Below are positions 25,502-34,973 of a stretch of 64,000 nucleotides of DNA, piece by piece; position 1 is the stretch's first letter; each line of letters begins with the position of its first letter. Both the position numbers and the translations under genes were made by a program. Source of the stretch: Arthrobacter sp. DWC3 (lineage in GTDB: Bacteria > Actinomycetota > Actinomycetes > Actinomycetales > Micrococcaceae); assembly GCF_002929375.1 (NCBI RefSeq), contig NZ_PJIP01000005.1, positions 186,001 through 250,000 of the forward strand, written 5' to 3'. The notes beneath the pieces were generated by a model. The model made no database searches. It worked only from the letters and a program-made list of their open reading frames with translations, and had not been told where the DNA came from.

Positions 25502-26362
25502 ATGACCACCGACGTCCCCAGCGCCGAGACCCGCAGCCCCTGGCGCGAGCTCGGGCCGGGCATCTACGTGCTGAGGACCGGGTTCCGGATGAACGTCGGG
25601 CTCGTGGTCGGCACGGAGAAGGCGCTCGTCGTGGACACCGGCGCCGGACCGGTGGGCGCAGCCGAGGTGTACTCCCATGTCCGCGACGTCACGGCGCTGC
25701 CGCTGGTCGTCGTCAACACGCACGCCCATCCCGACCACTTCTTCGGGAACAGCTACTTCGCCGCCCAGCGCGTGGAGGAGTTCTGGGCGACGGCGCGGTG
25801 CAGTGCGGTCCAGGCCGAGAACGGCGAGGAACAGCGGGCGCTGGTCGCCGCCGTCGAACCCGCCATGGGCGCGGGCGACGGCGCTCATGCCGCCATCCTG
25901 CCGGCCAACCGCCTGGTGGAGGGCAAGCCCGTGGACCTCGACCTCGGCGACGTCTCGGTGACGCTGTTCCACCTCGGCCGGGGCCACACGGATCACGATC
26001 TACTGGTCGGCGCCGGTAACGTCCTCTTCGCGGGAGACCTCGTGGAGGAAGGCGCGGACCCGGTCTTCGAGGACTCCTTCCCCATCGACTGGGTACGGAC
26101 GCTCGGCAAGATGGCGGCCCTGGAGGACCTCTACGACGTCTTCGTCCCCGGTCACGGCGAGCCGGTCGCCGTCGGGGAGGTCATCACGCAGATGAACAAG
26201 ATGCGCAGCGCCACCCGTGTCACGAGGATGGCGATGGACGAGGCCTCGGTGGACATGACGAAGGCCATCCCGATCCTGCCGTACGGCCCGGAGCAGTCCC
26301 GGGCACTCCTGATCCGCCTGCGCACGCTCGCCCACTGGAACTGGCTGACGCGCAAGGCCTAG
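25502..26362 (+). CDS. Metallo-beta-lactamase fold hydrolase
   Basis: 286-residue metallo-hydrolase. The signature NTHAHPDHFFGN gives the HxHxDH zinc ligands. Further ligands are in GRGHTDHDL and in VPGHGEP near the end of the fold. Quinoprotein-relay and SoxH-like enzymes and detoxifying hydrolases share this arrangement, and no substrate can be assigned. AGAGGAA precedes the ATG. The C-terminal 50 residues are helical and not family-diagnostic. It appears monocistronic. Confidence 0.82.
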   Translation: MTTDVPSAETRSPWRELGPGIYVLRTGFRMNVGLVVGTEKALVVDTGAGPVGAAEVYSHVRDVTALPLVVVNTHAHPDHFFGNSYFAAQRVEEFWATARCSAVQAENGEEQRALVAAVEPAMGAGDGAHAAILPANRLVEGKPVDLDLGDVSVTLFHLGRGHTDHDLLVGAGNVLFAGDLVEEGADPVFEDSFPIDWVRTLGKMAALEDLYDVFVPGHGEPVAVGEVITQMNKMRSATRVTRMAMDEASVDMTKAIPILPYGPEQSRALLIRLRTLAHWNWLTRKA

Positions 26363-26498
26363 CACGCATCTGCCGGCCGCACGGTGTGACCTTCGACCCG
26401 TGATCGCCGGTTGTAGCCGGGCACGCGGGCTCCCTATCGTTGAAGACAGTTACCGACGGGTTAGCAGCGGCCCTCGTTCCCTGACGAAGGAGCCCGCT

Positions 26499-28817
26499 AT
26501 GACCGACCGTTCTTCCCTGCCCTCCGAGCCCGTGACCCTGCCGCAGGTGCTCGAGAACCCCGAGCCGCACCGCGAGAGCCTGCCGCTGCAGGTACCCGCC
26601 TATGACCCAGCCGACCTGCGTCACGGCGTCGTCCACTTCGGTGTCGGCGGGTTCCAGCGCGCCCACCAGGGCGTGTACTTCGACGAGATCGCAGGCCGTG
26701 GCCTCAGCATGGACTGGGGTGTCATCGGCGTCGGACTGCACAGTCGCGGGATGAAGGACGTGCTCGAGCAGCAGTCCAATCTCTACACCGTGGTCGAACG
26801 CGGCCCGGACCACGACTCGGCCCGTGTGATCGGGTCCATGGTCGACTACCTGTACGCACCCGACGACCCCGAGGCGGTCCTCTCGACGCTCGCCGACGAG
26901 CGCACCCGGCTCGTGACCCTGACGGTGACCGCCTCCAGCTACCACGTGGACCCCGCGACCGGGGAGTTCCGGGCCGATGACGAGGCCATCGCCGAGGACG
27001 TCGCGCACCCCGAGCAGCCCACCACCGTGTTCGGGTACATCGTCGAAGGCCTCCGGCGCCGGCGCGAGCGGGGACTCCCGCCGTTCACGGTCCTGCCGTG
27101 CGACAACATGCAGGGCGGGGGCGGAATCGCCCGCACCGCCGTCGTCTCCCTCGCCCGCCTGCGGGACGCCGACCTGGCCGACTGGATCGACCGGGAGGGA
27201 GCTTTCCCCTCGAGCATGGTGGACCGCATCACCCCTACGACGTCAGCCGAGGAGCGCGACGCCATCGTGGACCAGTTCCGGCTCGACGACCGGTGGCCCG
27301 TGCTCACGGAACCCTTCACGCAGTGGATCGTCGAGGACTCGTTCTGCAACGGTCGGCCTCCCCTGGACGAGGTCGGCGTGCACTTCGTCGACGACGTGGC
27401 GTCCTTCGAGAAGATGAAGACGCGCATGCTCAACGCCGGCCACTGCGCGCTCGGCTACTACGGCCTCCTGCTCGGACACCGCACCACGGCCGCCGCCATG
27501 GCGGACGATGCCGTCCGCGGCTTCCTGACCGGGTTCCTCGACGAGGTGCTCTCGGTGCTGCCCCCGGTGCCAGGCATCGACCTCGAGGAGTACAGGGACT
27601 CCCTGCTCGAACGGCTCTCGAACGCATCCATGGAGGACCAGCTCGAGCGTCTGACGCGGCGGAGCTCGGACAAGGTGCCCGACTACCTGATGCCGTCCCT
27701 GGTGGCGGCCCTGGACGAGGGGAGCGCGCACCGCATGATGCTGCTGGCCGTCGCCGGCTGGTTCCGCTTCCTGAAGGGCGTGGACGAGGACGGCACCGGG
27801 TTCGAGGTCGCGGACGCGCGGGCGGACGAACTGAGCCCTCTCGCGAAGGACGGCAGGTTCGACGAGTGGATCACCGACGCCGCCGTGTTCCCCGACCTCG
27901 AGGGCAGGACGGACGTCATCGAGGAGCTGCGGGACATCGTGGACCAGCTGGACTCCCGCGGTGTACGTGCCGTGCTCGAGGCGGAACTCGGCGCTCTCGC
28001 CGGGACGCCCGGAGAGGCGCCCGACGCCGAGGACACGGCACCGCGGCTGGACCGGTCCGCCATCGGCACCATCCTGTGCGATGCCGACGGCAACCTCTTC
28101 CCCTCGGAGGAGTTCGCCTTCGAGGCGTCCACCGTCGTCACCAACCGACTGGCCGCCGACGTCGGCGTGCCCCTGCAGTTCGAGCCGGAGGAACTGCAGC
28201 AGGCGACGCTCGGGAAGAACTTCCGCAGCGTCGCCGGCGAACTGACCGACCCGGACAGCGACTGGCCGGGGCCTGCCCGCAGCCTCGAGCCCGAGGAGCT
28301 CGAGCGGTGGGTCGCCGAGGAGAAGCACGTGGTGAGCGAGCACCTGCGTGCCACGCTCGAGCCCGACGCCGAGGTGCAGCACGCACTCCGGGAGCTCGAC
28401 CGCCACTTCGGGCTCGCGGTGGTCAGTTCGAGTGCCACCTCGCGACTCCAGGCCTGCCTCGACGCCGCGGACATCCGGCAGTTCTTCCCCGACCACCGGG
28501 TGTTCAGCGCCGAGGACTCGATGTCCAGGCCCATCAGCAAGCCCGATCCCGCGATCTACCTGCACGCCGTGCAGCAGCTCGGCGTGCCGGCGCACACCGC
28601 GCTGGCCATCGAGGACTCGGTGACGGGTGCGACGTCGGCGGTCGCGGCCGGGTGCCCCACGGTCGGCAACGTCCGCTTCGTGGCACCGGAGGAGCGCGCG
28701 GAACGACGGCGCCAGCTCGAGGAGGTCGGGGTCGTCGCGGTCATCGAGTCCTGGTCGGAGCTGCTGGAACTCCTCGCACTGGACTCCGCCGCCGCGTCGG
28801 TGGGCTCCCGGGCCTGA
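26499..28817 (+). CDS. Mannitol dehydrogenase - HAD phosphatase fusion
   Basis: 772-residue two-domain protein. Residues about 1-490 are a polyol-specific long-chain dehydrogenase of the mannitol 2-dehydrogenase family: Rossmann segment GVGGFQRAHQGVY and the catalytic K-x4-N-x2-H in KTRMLNAGH (Lys307, Asn312, His315). Residues about 520-755 are a HAD-superfamily phosphatase of beta-phosphoglucomutase type. Motif I is CDADGNLF with Asp528 and Asp530; motif II is VVSSSATS; motif III lysine is in SKPDPAIY; motif IV is IEDSVTGATSA. An acidic linker joins them. Both active sites look complete. The enzyme could link sugar-phosphate dephosphorylation to polyol/ketose interconversion, which is inference. 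The convergent neighbour is an alditol oxidase. Confidence 0.9.
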   Translation: MTDRSSLPSEPVTLPQVLENPEPHRESLPLQVPAYDPADLRHGVVHFGVGGFQRAHQGVYFDEIAGRGLSMDWGVIGVGLHSRGMKDVLEQQSNLYTVVERGPDHDSARVIGSMVDYLYAPDDPEAVLSTLADERTRLVTLTVTASSYHVDPATGEFRADDEAIAEDVAHPEQPTTVFGYIVEGLRRRRERGLPPFTVLPCDNMQGGGGIARTAVVSLARLRDADLADWIDREGAFPSSMVDRITPTTSAEERDAIVDQFRLDDRWPVLTEPFTQWIVEDSFCNGRPPLDEVGVHFVDDVASFEKMKTRMLNAGHCALGYYGLLLGHRTTAAAMADDAVRGFLTGFLDEVLSVLPPVPGIDLEEYRDSLLERLSNASMEDQLERLTRRSSDKVPDYLMPSLVAALDEGSAHRMMLLAVAGWFRFLKGVDEDGTGFEVADARADELSPLAKDGRFDEWITDAAVFPDLEGRTDVIEELRDIVDQLDSRGVRAVLEAELGALAGTPGEAPDAEDTAPRLDRSAIGTILCDADGNLFPSEEFAFEASTVVTNRLAADVGVPLQFEPEELQQATLGKNFRSVAGELTDPDSDWPGPARSLEPEELERWVAEEKHVVSEHLRATLEPDAEVQHALRELDRHFGLAVVSSSATSRLQACLDAADIRQFFPDHRVFSAEDSMSRPISKPDPAIYLHAVQQLGVPAHTALAIEDSVTGATSAVAAGCPTVGNVRFVAPEERAERRRQLEEVGVVAVIESWSELLELLALDSAAASVGSRA

Positions 28818-28829
28818 CGGGGTGTCCGG

Positions 28830-30107
28830 TCAGCTGCCGGACGTCCCGAACACCGTCCGGTCGAGGAACGCGTTGCGGAACTTCCCCTCGGGGTCCATAC
28901 GCCGGGCGAGAGCCCTGAAGTCGTCGAATCGGGGGTAGAGCGGGGCGAGCTGCGCGGCGTCGGCCGCGAACAGCTTGCCCCAGTGCGGCCGCGCGGCGAA
29001 CGGTGCCAGCGCGGATTCCAGTTCGGGAAGGAGAGCCTCGACCTCGGGCTGCATCGGCTTCCACGTGAAGTGGAGTCCGATCCCGTCCCGGCGGTAGTTG
29101 CCGCTGAGCCACAGGTCGTCGGCGGCCATCGAACGCACCTCGGCCACCTGCAGCAGGGGGGAGATGCGCGGGGCGAGGGTCCGCATGGCAGTGATCGCCT
29201 CGACGGCGTGGTCCCGACCCACGAGGTACTCGGTCTGCAGTTCGTCGCCGTTGCTGGGGGTGAAGGCGAGCCTGAAGTGCGCGAGCCGCTCGGACCACGG
29301 CCCCGGGACACCGAGCTGCTGCGTGCAATGGTCCGCCGCCACGCCGGGGACCATGTGGAGGGGCCGGTCGGCCGGCGTGCCACCGTAGAACGACGACGGT
29401 GCGGGGGAGCCGCTGTCGGTGCGGCTCTTCAGCCAGGCCTGCACGATGCTGTCGCCGGACCAGTCCGTGAACAGGCTGACGCTGTAGGCGGAGGAGGTGG
29501 CGGCGTCGTAGTCGGCGAGCACCGCGTCCCACGGGACGTCGGTGAACACGTCCTGGCGGACGTCGAACGTCGGCTCGATCCGCAGCGTCACGCGGTGCAC
29601 GACGCCGAGGGCGCCGAGGCCCACCACCATGCCGTCGAAGTCGTCGTCGCCCTTGGCCACGGTGATGACATCGCCCGACGCGGTCACGAGCTCGAGCCCG
29701 ACGACGGCCGTGGCGAGGTTCCCGTTCCTGTTCCCGGAACCGTGCGTGGCGGTCGCGATGGCACCTCCCACGGAGATGTGGGGGAGGGATGCCAGGTTGT
29801 GCAGGGCGAATCCGCGCCGCTGCAGATGAGTAGCGAGCACTCCGTACCGGGCGCCTGCGCCGACCGTGACGGTCAGCGCGGCCTCGTCGATCTCGACGGC
29901 GGGATCGAGGACGTCGAGGGACACGAGGGTCCCGGGGCTGTCGGCGATGTCGTTGAAGGAATGGCGTGACCCGAGAGCGCTGACGCGCGTGGCCCCGGCC
30001 ACCGCCCGCTGGAGGTCGGCGAGTGAGGTCGGGTGCTCCATCGTCCGGGCGCCGTACTCGTAGTTGCCCGCCCAGTTGAGCCTGTCCCGTACCTGTTCCT
30101 CGATCAT
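28830..30107 (-). CDS. FAD-linked alditol oxidase (AldO-like)
   Basis: 425-residue flavoprotein of the vanillyl-alcohol oxidase fold, close in length and motifs to Streptomyces alditol oxidase (about 418). The N-terminal PCMH FAD domain has SRHSFND, where His49 matches the histidine that binds FAD covalently. It also has the HISVGGAIATATHGSGN segment. The C-terminal ALO domain holds the substrate pocket. It should oxidise xylitol, sorbitol or similar polyols to aldoses with release of hydrogen peroxide. It is convergent with the mannitol-dehydrogenase fusion (12 bp between stops) and divergent from lacI. Confidence 0.88.
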   Translation of the reverse strand: MIEEQVRDRLNWAGNYEYGARTMEHPTSLADLQRAVAGATRVSALGSRHSFNDIADSPGTLVSLDVLDPAVEIDEAALTVTVGAGARYGVLATHLQRRGFALHNLASLPHISVGGAIATATHGSGNRNGNLATAVVGLELVTASGDVITVAKGDDDFDGMVVGLGALGVVHRVTLRIEPTFDVRQDVFTDVPWDAVLADYDAATSSAYSVSLFTDWSGDSIVQAWLKSRTDSGSPAPSSFYGGTPADRPLHMVPGVAADHCTQQLGVPGPWSERLAHFRLAFTPSNGDELQTEYLVGRDHAVEAITAMRTLAPRISPLLQVAEVRSMAADDLWLSGNYRRDGIGLHFTWKPMQPEVEALLPELESALAPFAARPHWGKLFAADAAQLAPLYPRFDDFRALARRMDPEGKFRNAFLDRTVFGTSGS

Positions 30108-30209
30108 GGTGGTCCTTGTCTGGCAGGTGTCGCGCCGGTGAGAATGAGGAGGGGAACGACGTCGAGGACAGAGCCTGCGGCAACCCCTCCCGGAGGGTGC
30201 CCGCCCATC

Positions 30210-30223
30210 CTACAACGTTGTAG
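30210..30223. promoter_or_regulatory. LacI-type operator before lacI and the alditol oxidase gene
   Basis: CTACAACGTTGTAG is a perfect 14-bp palindrome with the central CG step typical of LacI-family sites. It lies between the divergent alditol oxidase and LacI genes. Two related sites occur before the sugar transporter at 31364-31390. Confidence 0.75.
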
Positions 30224-30276
30224 ACTCGCCTCACGCGTGACGTACAGGGCATCACGGCGGGATCCGAGGGGGCGGC

Positions 30277-31293
30277 ATGGCGGCCACACTGAAGGACGTC
30301 GCTCTGGCGGCCGGCGTCTCCATCAAGACCGTCTCGAACGTCATCAACGACTACGAGCACATCCGCGCCGAGACGAAGCAGCGCGTCATGGAAGCGATCT
30401 CGGAACTCGGGTACAGCCCCAACCTGTCGGCCCGCAGCCTCCGCTCGGGCCGGACGGGCGTGATCGGGCTCGCCGTGCCCGAGCTGTCCCTGAGTTACTT
30501 CGCGGAACTCGCCGACTCCATCATCAAGGCCGCCGAGCGGCGCGGGCTGAAGGTCCTGATCGAGCAGACCGGCGGTGATCGCGACCACGAGCTGGACATC
30601 CTCTCCAGTCCCCGGCTCCAGATGACCGACGGACTGCTGTTCAGCCCGCTCGGCATGTCCAACGAGGACGCGCACCACCTGAACGTGAACTTCCCGCTCG
30701 TCCTGCTGGGGGAGCGGATCTTCGGCGGACCCACCGACCACGTGACTATGAGCAACGTCGAATCGGCGCGGGCGGCCACGGCGCACCTGCTGTCGAAGGG
30801 GCGGCGTCGTATCGCGGTGGTGGGCGGGCACCGGGGCGAGGTCATCGGGTCTGCCGGACTCCGGCTGCGCGGGTACCAGCTGGCGCTCGAGGAGGCGGGT
30901 ATCCCCTTCGACCCGGATCTCGTGGCCTACACGACGCTCTGGCACCGGGCCAACGGCGCCACCTCCATGCGCGAGCTGCTCGCGTCCGGGGTGGAGTTCG
31001 ACGCCATGTTCGGCATGAACGACACACTGGCGCTCGGTGCGATGCGCGTCCTGCAGGAGGCGGGCCGGACCATCCCGGACGACGTCGCCGTCATCGGCTT
31101 CGACGATCTCGACGAGGGCCGGTACTCCCTCCCGACGCTCTCCACCATCGATCCGGGCCGTGACGAGATCGCCGACACCGCCGTGCGCATCCTCCAGGAG
31201 CGCATCTCCGGGCGGGAGGGCGACGTACCGCCACGCGAGTTCGAGACACGTTTCCAGGTCATCGAACGCGAGTCCTCGGCGCTGCGCGAGTAA
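30277..31293 (+). CDS. LacI-family sugar-responsive repressor
   Basis: 338-residue LacI-family regulator. The N-terminal helix-turn-helix and hinge are TLKDVALAAGVSIKTVSNVI and LSARSLRSGRTGVIGLAV. The C-terminal periplasmic-binding-protein-like domain carries the usual MFGMNDTLALGAMR and VAVIGFDDLDEGRY segments. It sits directly upstream of the ABC transporter and arabinofuranosidase genes. Palindromes of one type at its own promoter and at the transporter promoter make it the likely local repressor, with an arabinoside- or polyol-derived inducer inferred. Confidence 0.92.
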   Translation: MAATLKDVALAAGVSIKTVSNVINDYEHIRAETKQRVMEAISELGYSPNLSARSLRSGRTGVIGLAVPELSLSYFAELADSIIKAAERRGLKVLIEQTGGDRDHELDILSSPRLQMTDGLLFSPLGMSNEDAHHLNVNFPLVLLGERIFGGPTDHVTMSNVESARAATAHLLSKGRRRIAVVGGHRGEVIGSAGLRLRGYQLALEEAGIPFDPDLVAYTTLWHRANGATSMRELLASGVEFDAMFGMNDTLALGAMRVLQEAGRTIPDDVAVIGFDDLDEGRYSLPTLSTIDPGRDEIADTAVRILQERISGREGDVPPREFETRFQVIERESSALRE

Positions 31294-31329
31294 CGGTTCG
31301 ACCGCGGCTGCGATTTTCTCCGTACTCGC

Positions 31330-31390
31330 TTGACAGTGACACGGCTCACTCGGCATGCTTCTTCTACATCGTTTACCTACAACGATGTAA
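31330..31390 (+). promoter_or_regulatory. Sugar ABC operon promoter with two LacI-like sites
   Basis: TTGACA at 31330-31335 is a consensus -35; the -10 is weak (CATGCT at 31355-31360, 19-bp spacing). Two sites follow: CTACATCGTTTACC (31364-31377) and CTACAACGATGTAA (31377-31390). They match the lacI palindrome at 10 and 12 of 14 positions. They would overlap the transcription start. The rest of the 288-bp gap is a leader without clear structure. Confidence 0.7.
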
Positions 31391-31581
31391 ACGACGGAAC
31401 CGGCACCTGCGGAACCTCTCGTCACGCGAGATGGACCTGCAGGAGGACGGACCCGGATCAAGGAAGATTCGAGCGGGCGCAGCCTGTTGCCTCGAGTGAT
31501 CCTCCTCCCTGCACCATCCGGACCGGCCGCCCCGAGAGGGCGGACCACGGTGGAACGCCACCGCGAGAGGAAGCAAGAGAT

Positions 31582-32934
31582 ATGAGAGCCAAGTTCCTGG
31601 CATCGGCCGGCATCGTCGCCGCCACCGCTGTAGCGCTGACCGCCTGCTCGGGCGGAAGCGGCGAAGGAGGAGGGGGCGGCGCCGAAGCCGCGTCGTGCAC
31701 CAACACCGTCGTCAACGCCGACGCTCCCCAGGTCACCGTCTGGGCCTGGTATCCGGGCTTCAACGACGTCGTGGACGCCTACAACAACGCCAACGACGAC
31801 GTCCAGATCTGCTGGACCAACGCCGGGCAGGGCAACGACGAGTACACCAAGTTCTCGACGTCGGTCGAGTCCGGGTCCGGTGCGCCCGACGTCATCCAGC
31901 TCGAGTCCGAGGTGCTTCCCAGCTTCACCATCCGCGATGCGCTCGTGGACCTCACCGAGTACGGCGCCGACGACGTCAAGGACAACTACGCCGAGGGTGC
32001 CTGGGAGGACGCCTCGAGCGGTGACTCCGTGTATGCGATCCCGGTCGACGGCGGCCCCATGGGCATGCTGTACCGGCAGGACCTCTTCGACGCGGCGGGC
32101 ATCACCGTCCCCACCACGTGGGAGGAGTTCCGCGTCGCGGCCGAGAAGCTCAAGGCAGCGGGCACGGGCGGCGTGCTCACCGACTTCCCGACCAACGGCC
32201 GCGCCTTCAACCAGGCGCTGTTCGCCCAGGCCGGTTCGGTGCCCTTCGACTACGACTCCGCGAACCCGCAGGAGATCGGCATCGAGGTCAACGACGCCGG
32301 CGCGAAGAAGGTCCTCGACTACTGGGACGGCCTCATCAAGGACGGCCTCGTGGCCACCGACGACGCCTTCACCCCCGACTACAACACCAAGCTCGTGGAC
32401 GGCTCCTACGCGGTGTACCTCGCGGCCGCCTGGGGTCCCGGGTACCTGCAGGGTCTCTCCGACGCCGATCCTGATGCCGTCTGGAAGGCGGCACCGCTGC
32501 CCCAGTGGGACGCGGCGAACCCGGTCCAGGTCAACTGGGGCGGCTCCACCTTCGCCGTCACCGAGCAGGCCGGCGACAAGGAGCTCTCGGCCCGCGTGGC
32601 CAAGGAGATCTTCGGCTCCGAGGAGCAGATGAACCTCGGCATCGACAAGGGAGCACTCTTCCCGTCCTACGCCCCGGTGCTCGAGTCCGAGGAGTTCGCC
32701 GCCAAGGAGTACGAGTTCTTCGGCGGGCAGCAGATCAACAAGGACGTCTTCCTCGAGGCCGCCGCGGGGTACGAGGGCGCCACCTTCAGCCCCTTCCAGA
32801 GCTACGCGTACGACCAGCTGACGGTCCAGATCTTCGCGATGGTCCAGGGCGAGAAGGACGCGAGCACCGCGCTCGACGACCTCCAGGCATCGCTCGAGCA
32901 GTACGCGACAGAGCAGGGCTTCACCCTGAAGTAG
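31582..32934 (+). CDS. Sugar ABC transporter substrate-binding lipoprotein
   Basis: 450-residue extracytoplasmic solute-binding protein of the carbohydrate family 1 type. The signal peptide ends in the lipobox LTAC (ALTACSGGSGEGG), so it is membrane-tethered. The mature part shows VTVWAWYPGFNDVVDAYN, PDVIQLESEVLP and PMGMLYRQDLFDAAGI, usual for sugar binders. AGAGGAAG lies upstream of the ATG. It is followed by two permease genes but no ATPase gene, so a shared MsiK-type ATPase from elsewhere is expected. Arabinose oligomers are likely ligands given the GH51 gene downstream; this is inferred. Confidence 0.92.
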   Translation: MRAKFLASAGIVAATAVALTACSGGSGEGGGGGAEAASCTNTVVNADAPQVTVWAWYPGFNDVVDAYNNANDDVQICWTNAGQGNDEYTKFSTSVESGSGAPDVIQLESEVLPSFTIRDALVDLTEYGADDVKDNYAEGAWEDASSGDSVYAIPVDGGPMGMLYRQDLFDAAGITVPTTWEEFRVAAEKLKAAGTGGVLTDFPTNGRAFNQALFAQAGSVPFDYDSANPQEIGIEVNDAGAKKVLDYWDGLIKDGLVATDDAFTPDYNTKLVDGSYAVYLAAAWGPGYLQGLSDADPDAVWKAAPLPQWDAANPVQVNWGGSTFAVTEQAGDKELSARVAKEIFGSEEQMNLGIDKGALFPSYAPVLESEEFAAKEYEFFGGQQINKDVFLEAAAGYEGATFSPFQSYAYDQLTVQIFAMVQGEKDASTALDDLQASLEQYATEQGFTLK

Positions 32935-33032
32935 CAGCAGCCGCAGGGAGGGGTGCCCACAGCGGGCGCCCCTCCCGGTATCCGTGGACCGCAGTCCACC
33001 GCTATCCACCCACAGCTCGAGGAAAGACCACC

Positions 33033-33983
33033 ATGGCCACGACCACCGCGCCGACGTCGTCCCCCAGCATCGAACCATCCGAGCGGGCCACGCACCGGCC
33101 AGACCGCAGTTTCCGCCGACGACAGCGCTGGGGCTGGCTCTTCGTGGCGCCGTTCGCGCTCGTCTTCCTGACGTTCCTGATCCTGCCGCTGGTGTTCGCG
33201 TTCCGCATGAGCCTGTTCAGCAGCACGCTCGCGACGGGCACGCGCTTCGTCGGCGCGGACAACTACGTCAAGGCGTTCACGGACCCCCTGTTCCTGGAGG
33301 GCCTCGTGACGGTGGCGAAGTTCGCGTTCATCATGATCCCCGCCCAGATGCTCGTGGCGCTCGTCGCCGCACTGGTGCTCGACAACCTCACCACCTGGGC
33401 GTCGAAGTTCTCGCGCCTCATGATCTTCATCCCCTACGCGGTCCCGGTGGTCATCGGGGCACTGATGTGGGGCTTCCTCTACAGTCCGCGCTTCGGGCCG
33501 GCCGGCAGCATCTTCGCACTCTTCGGGGCCGAGGCGCCGAACTTCCTCGCGCAGGACTCGATCTTCGGCAGCCTCGTGAACATCGTGACGTGGCAGTGGG
33601 CCGGGTACTACATGATCATCATCTACGCAGCGCTCCGTGGCATCGATCCCGGCATCTACGAGGCGGCGGTGCTCGACGGCGCATCCGACCGGCAGATCGC
33701 CTGGCGCATCAAGATCCCCCTGATCTCGTCCTCGATGGTCATGGTGATCATCTTCGCCCTCATCGGGACCCTCCAGTTCTTCACCGAACCGCAGGTGCTG
33801 CGGGGCGTGGCGCAGGGAGCCATCCCCACGGACTACACACCGAACATGTATGCGTTCTCGCTGGCTTTCTCCTACAGCCAGTTCAACTACGCCTCGGCCA
33901 TCTCCTTCGCGCTCGGCATCGTGGTGTTCGTCTTCTCCTTCTTCTTCCTGTTCCTGACCCGCAAGCAGAGCGGACTGAAATAA
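33033..33983 (+). CDS. Sugar ABC transporter permease 1
   Basis: 316-residue inner-membrane permease of the MalF/UgpA type with six predicted helices. It begins with the LFVAPFALVFLTFLILP helix. The EAA loop that contacts the ATPase is EAAVLDGASDRQIAWRIKIP. AGGAAAG lies before the ATG at 33033. It lies between the solute-binding protein and permease 2 in one transcript. Confidence 0.93.
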   Translation: MATTTAPTSSPSIEPSERATHRPDRSFRRRQRWGWLFVAPFALVFLTFLILPLVFAFRMSLFSSTLATGTRFVGADNYVKAFTDPLFLEGLVTVAKFAFIMIPAQMLVALVAALVLDNLTTWASKFSRLMIFIPYAVPVVIGALMWGFLYSPRFGPAGSIFALFGAEAPNFLAQDSIFGSLVNIVTWQWAGYYMIIIYAALRGIDPGIYEAAVLDGASDRQIAWRIKIPLISSSMVMVIIFALIGTLQFFTEPQVLRGVAQGAIPTDYTPNMYAFSLAFSYSQFNYASAISFALGIVVFVFSFFFLFLTRKQSGLK

Positions 33984-33986
33984 GCC

Positions 33987-34916
33987 ATGGCACTCGTCAC
34001 AGACATCCCGAAGCAGCGAGACGGAGGACGCGGCGCCCGCAGCGCGGCATCGCGCACCAGGGCCCGCAACGGCGGACCGCGCATCGGCTCCCACATCTTC
34101 CTGCTGATCCTCGTCATCTACTTCGTCACCCCCATCTGGTGGCTGACGGTCGCGAGCACGAAGGACACCGCCGGGCTGTTCGGCGGATCCGGCGGACCGC
34201 TCTGGTTCGACAGCGAATTCCATTTCTTCGACAACATCCGGGGTCTCTTCGACCGCCAGAACGGCATCTACTGGCGCTGGCTCGGCAACTCGTTCCTCTA
34301 CGCCATCTCCGGCGGTGTCGGGGCCACCGTCCTCGCGGTCCTCGCCGGGTACGGCTTCGCGAAGTACAGGTTCCGCGGCCGGGGCGTGTTCTTCGGCGTC
34401 CTGCTCGGCGCGGTCATGGTGCCTCTGACGGCGCTGGTCATCCCGACGTTCGTGCTCCTCTCCGAGGCCGGGCTCGTCAACACCGTCTGGGCCGTCATCC
34501 TGCCCTCGCTGCTGAGCCCGTTCGGTGTCTACCTCATGAGGGTCTTCGCCCAGGAGACCATCTCCGACGACCTCCTCGACGCGGCCCGCATCGACGGTGC
34601 GGGCGAGATCCGGACGTTCTTCCAGATCGCCCTGCCGCTGCTCCGCCCGGGCATCGTCACGGTGCTCCTGCTGTCCGTCGTGGGGACCTGGAACAACTTC
34701 TTCCTGCCGCTGGCGGTGCTCAGCGATCCGCTCCTGCTCCCCGTCACCGTGGGCCTGAACGGCTGGACGGCCCTGTCCAACGCCGGCAGCGGCGGCGAGG
34801 CGCTGTGGAACCTCATCACCACGGGGGCCTTCATCTCGATCATCCCCCTCATCATCGCCTTCCTCACCCTCCAGAAGTACTGGCAGGGCGGGCTGTCGCT
34901 GGGCTCGCTCAAGTAG
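33987..34916 (+). CDS. Sugar ABC transporter permease 2
   Basis: 309-residue MalG/UgpE-type permease with six helices. The N-terminal 35 residues are basic and cytoplasmic. The EAA loop reads DAARIDGAGEIRTFFQIALP. It starts 3 bp after the stop of permease 1, so the two are co-translated and form the transport channel together. No ATP-binding subunit follows; the next gene is the arabinofuranosidase. Confidence 0.93.
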   Translation: MALVTDIPKQRDGGRGARSAASRTRARNGGPRIGSHIFLLILVIYFVTPIWWLTVASTKDTAGLFGGSGGPLWFDSEFHFFDNIRGLFDRQNGIYWRWLGNSFLYAISGGVGATVLAVLAGYGFAKYRFRGRGVFFGVLLGAVMVPLTALVIPTFVLLSEAGLVNTVWAVILPSLLSPFGVYLMRVFAQETISDDLLDAARIDGAGEIRTFFQIALPLLRPGIVTVLLLSVVGTWNNFFLPLAVLSDPLLLPVTVGLNGWTALSNAGSGGEALWNLITTGAFISIIPLIIAFLTLQKYWQGGLSLGSLK

Positions 34917-34973
34917 CGCCCCGCGCACCCCGTCGTCGCCACCCGCACAGAATTCCGCAGAGAAAGTAGCTCC

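Noticed and set aside
28741-33078. Very long minus-strand open frame (1445 codons) opposite the lacI-transporter region
   Set aside because: It covers the 5' part of the real alditol oxidase gene in the wrong frame and then runs antisense to lacI and the transporter. Composition is Arg/Gly/His/Asp-rich with no domain, typical of stop-poor antisense frames in GC-rich DNA.
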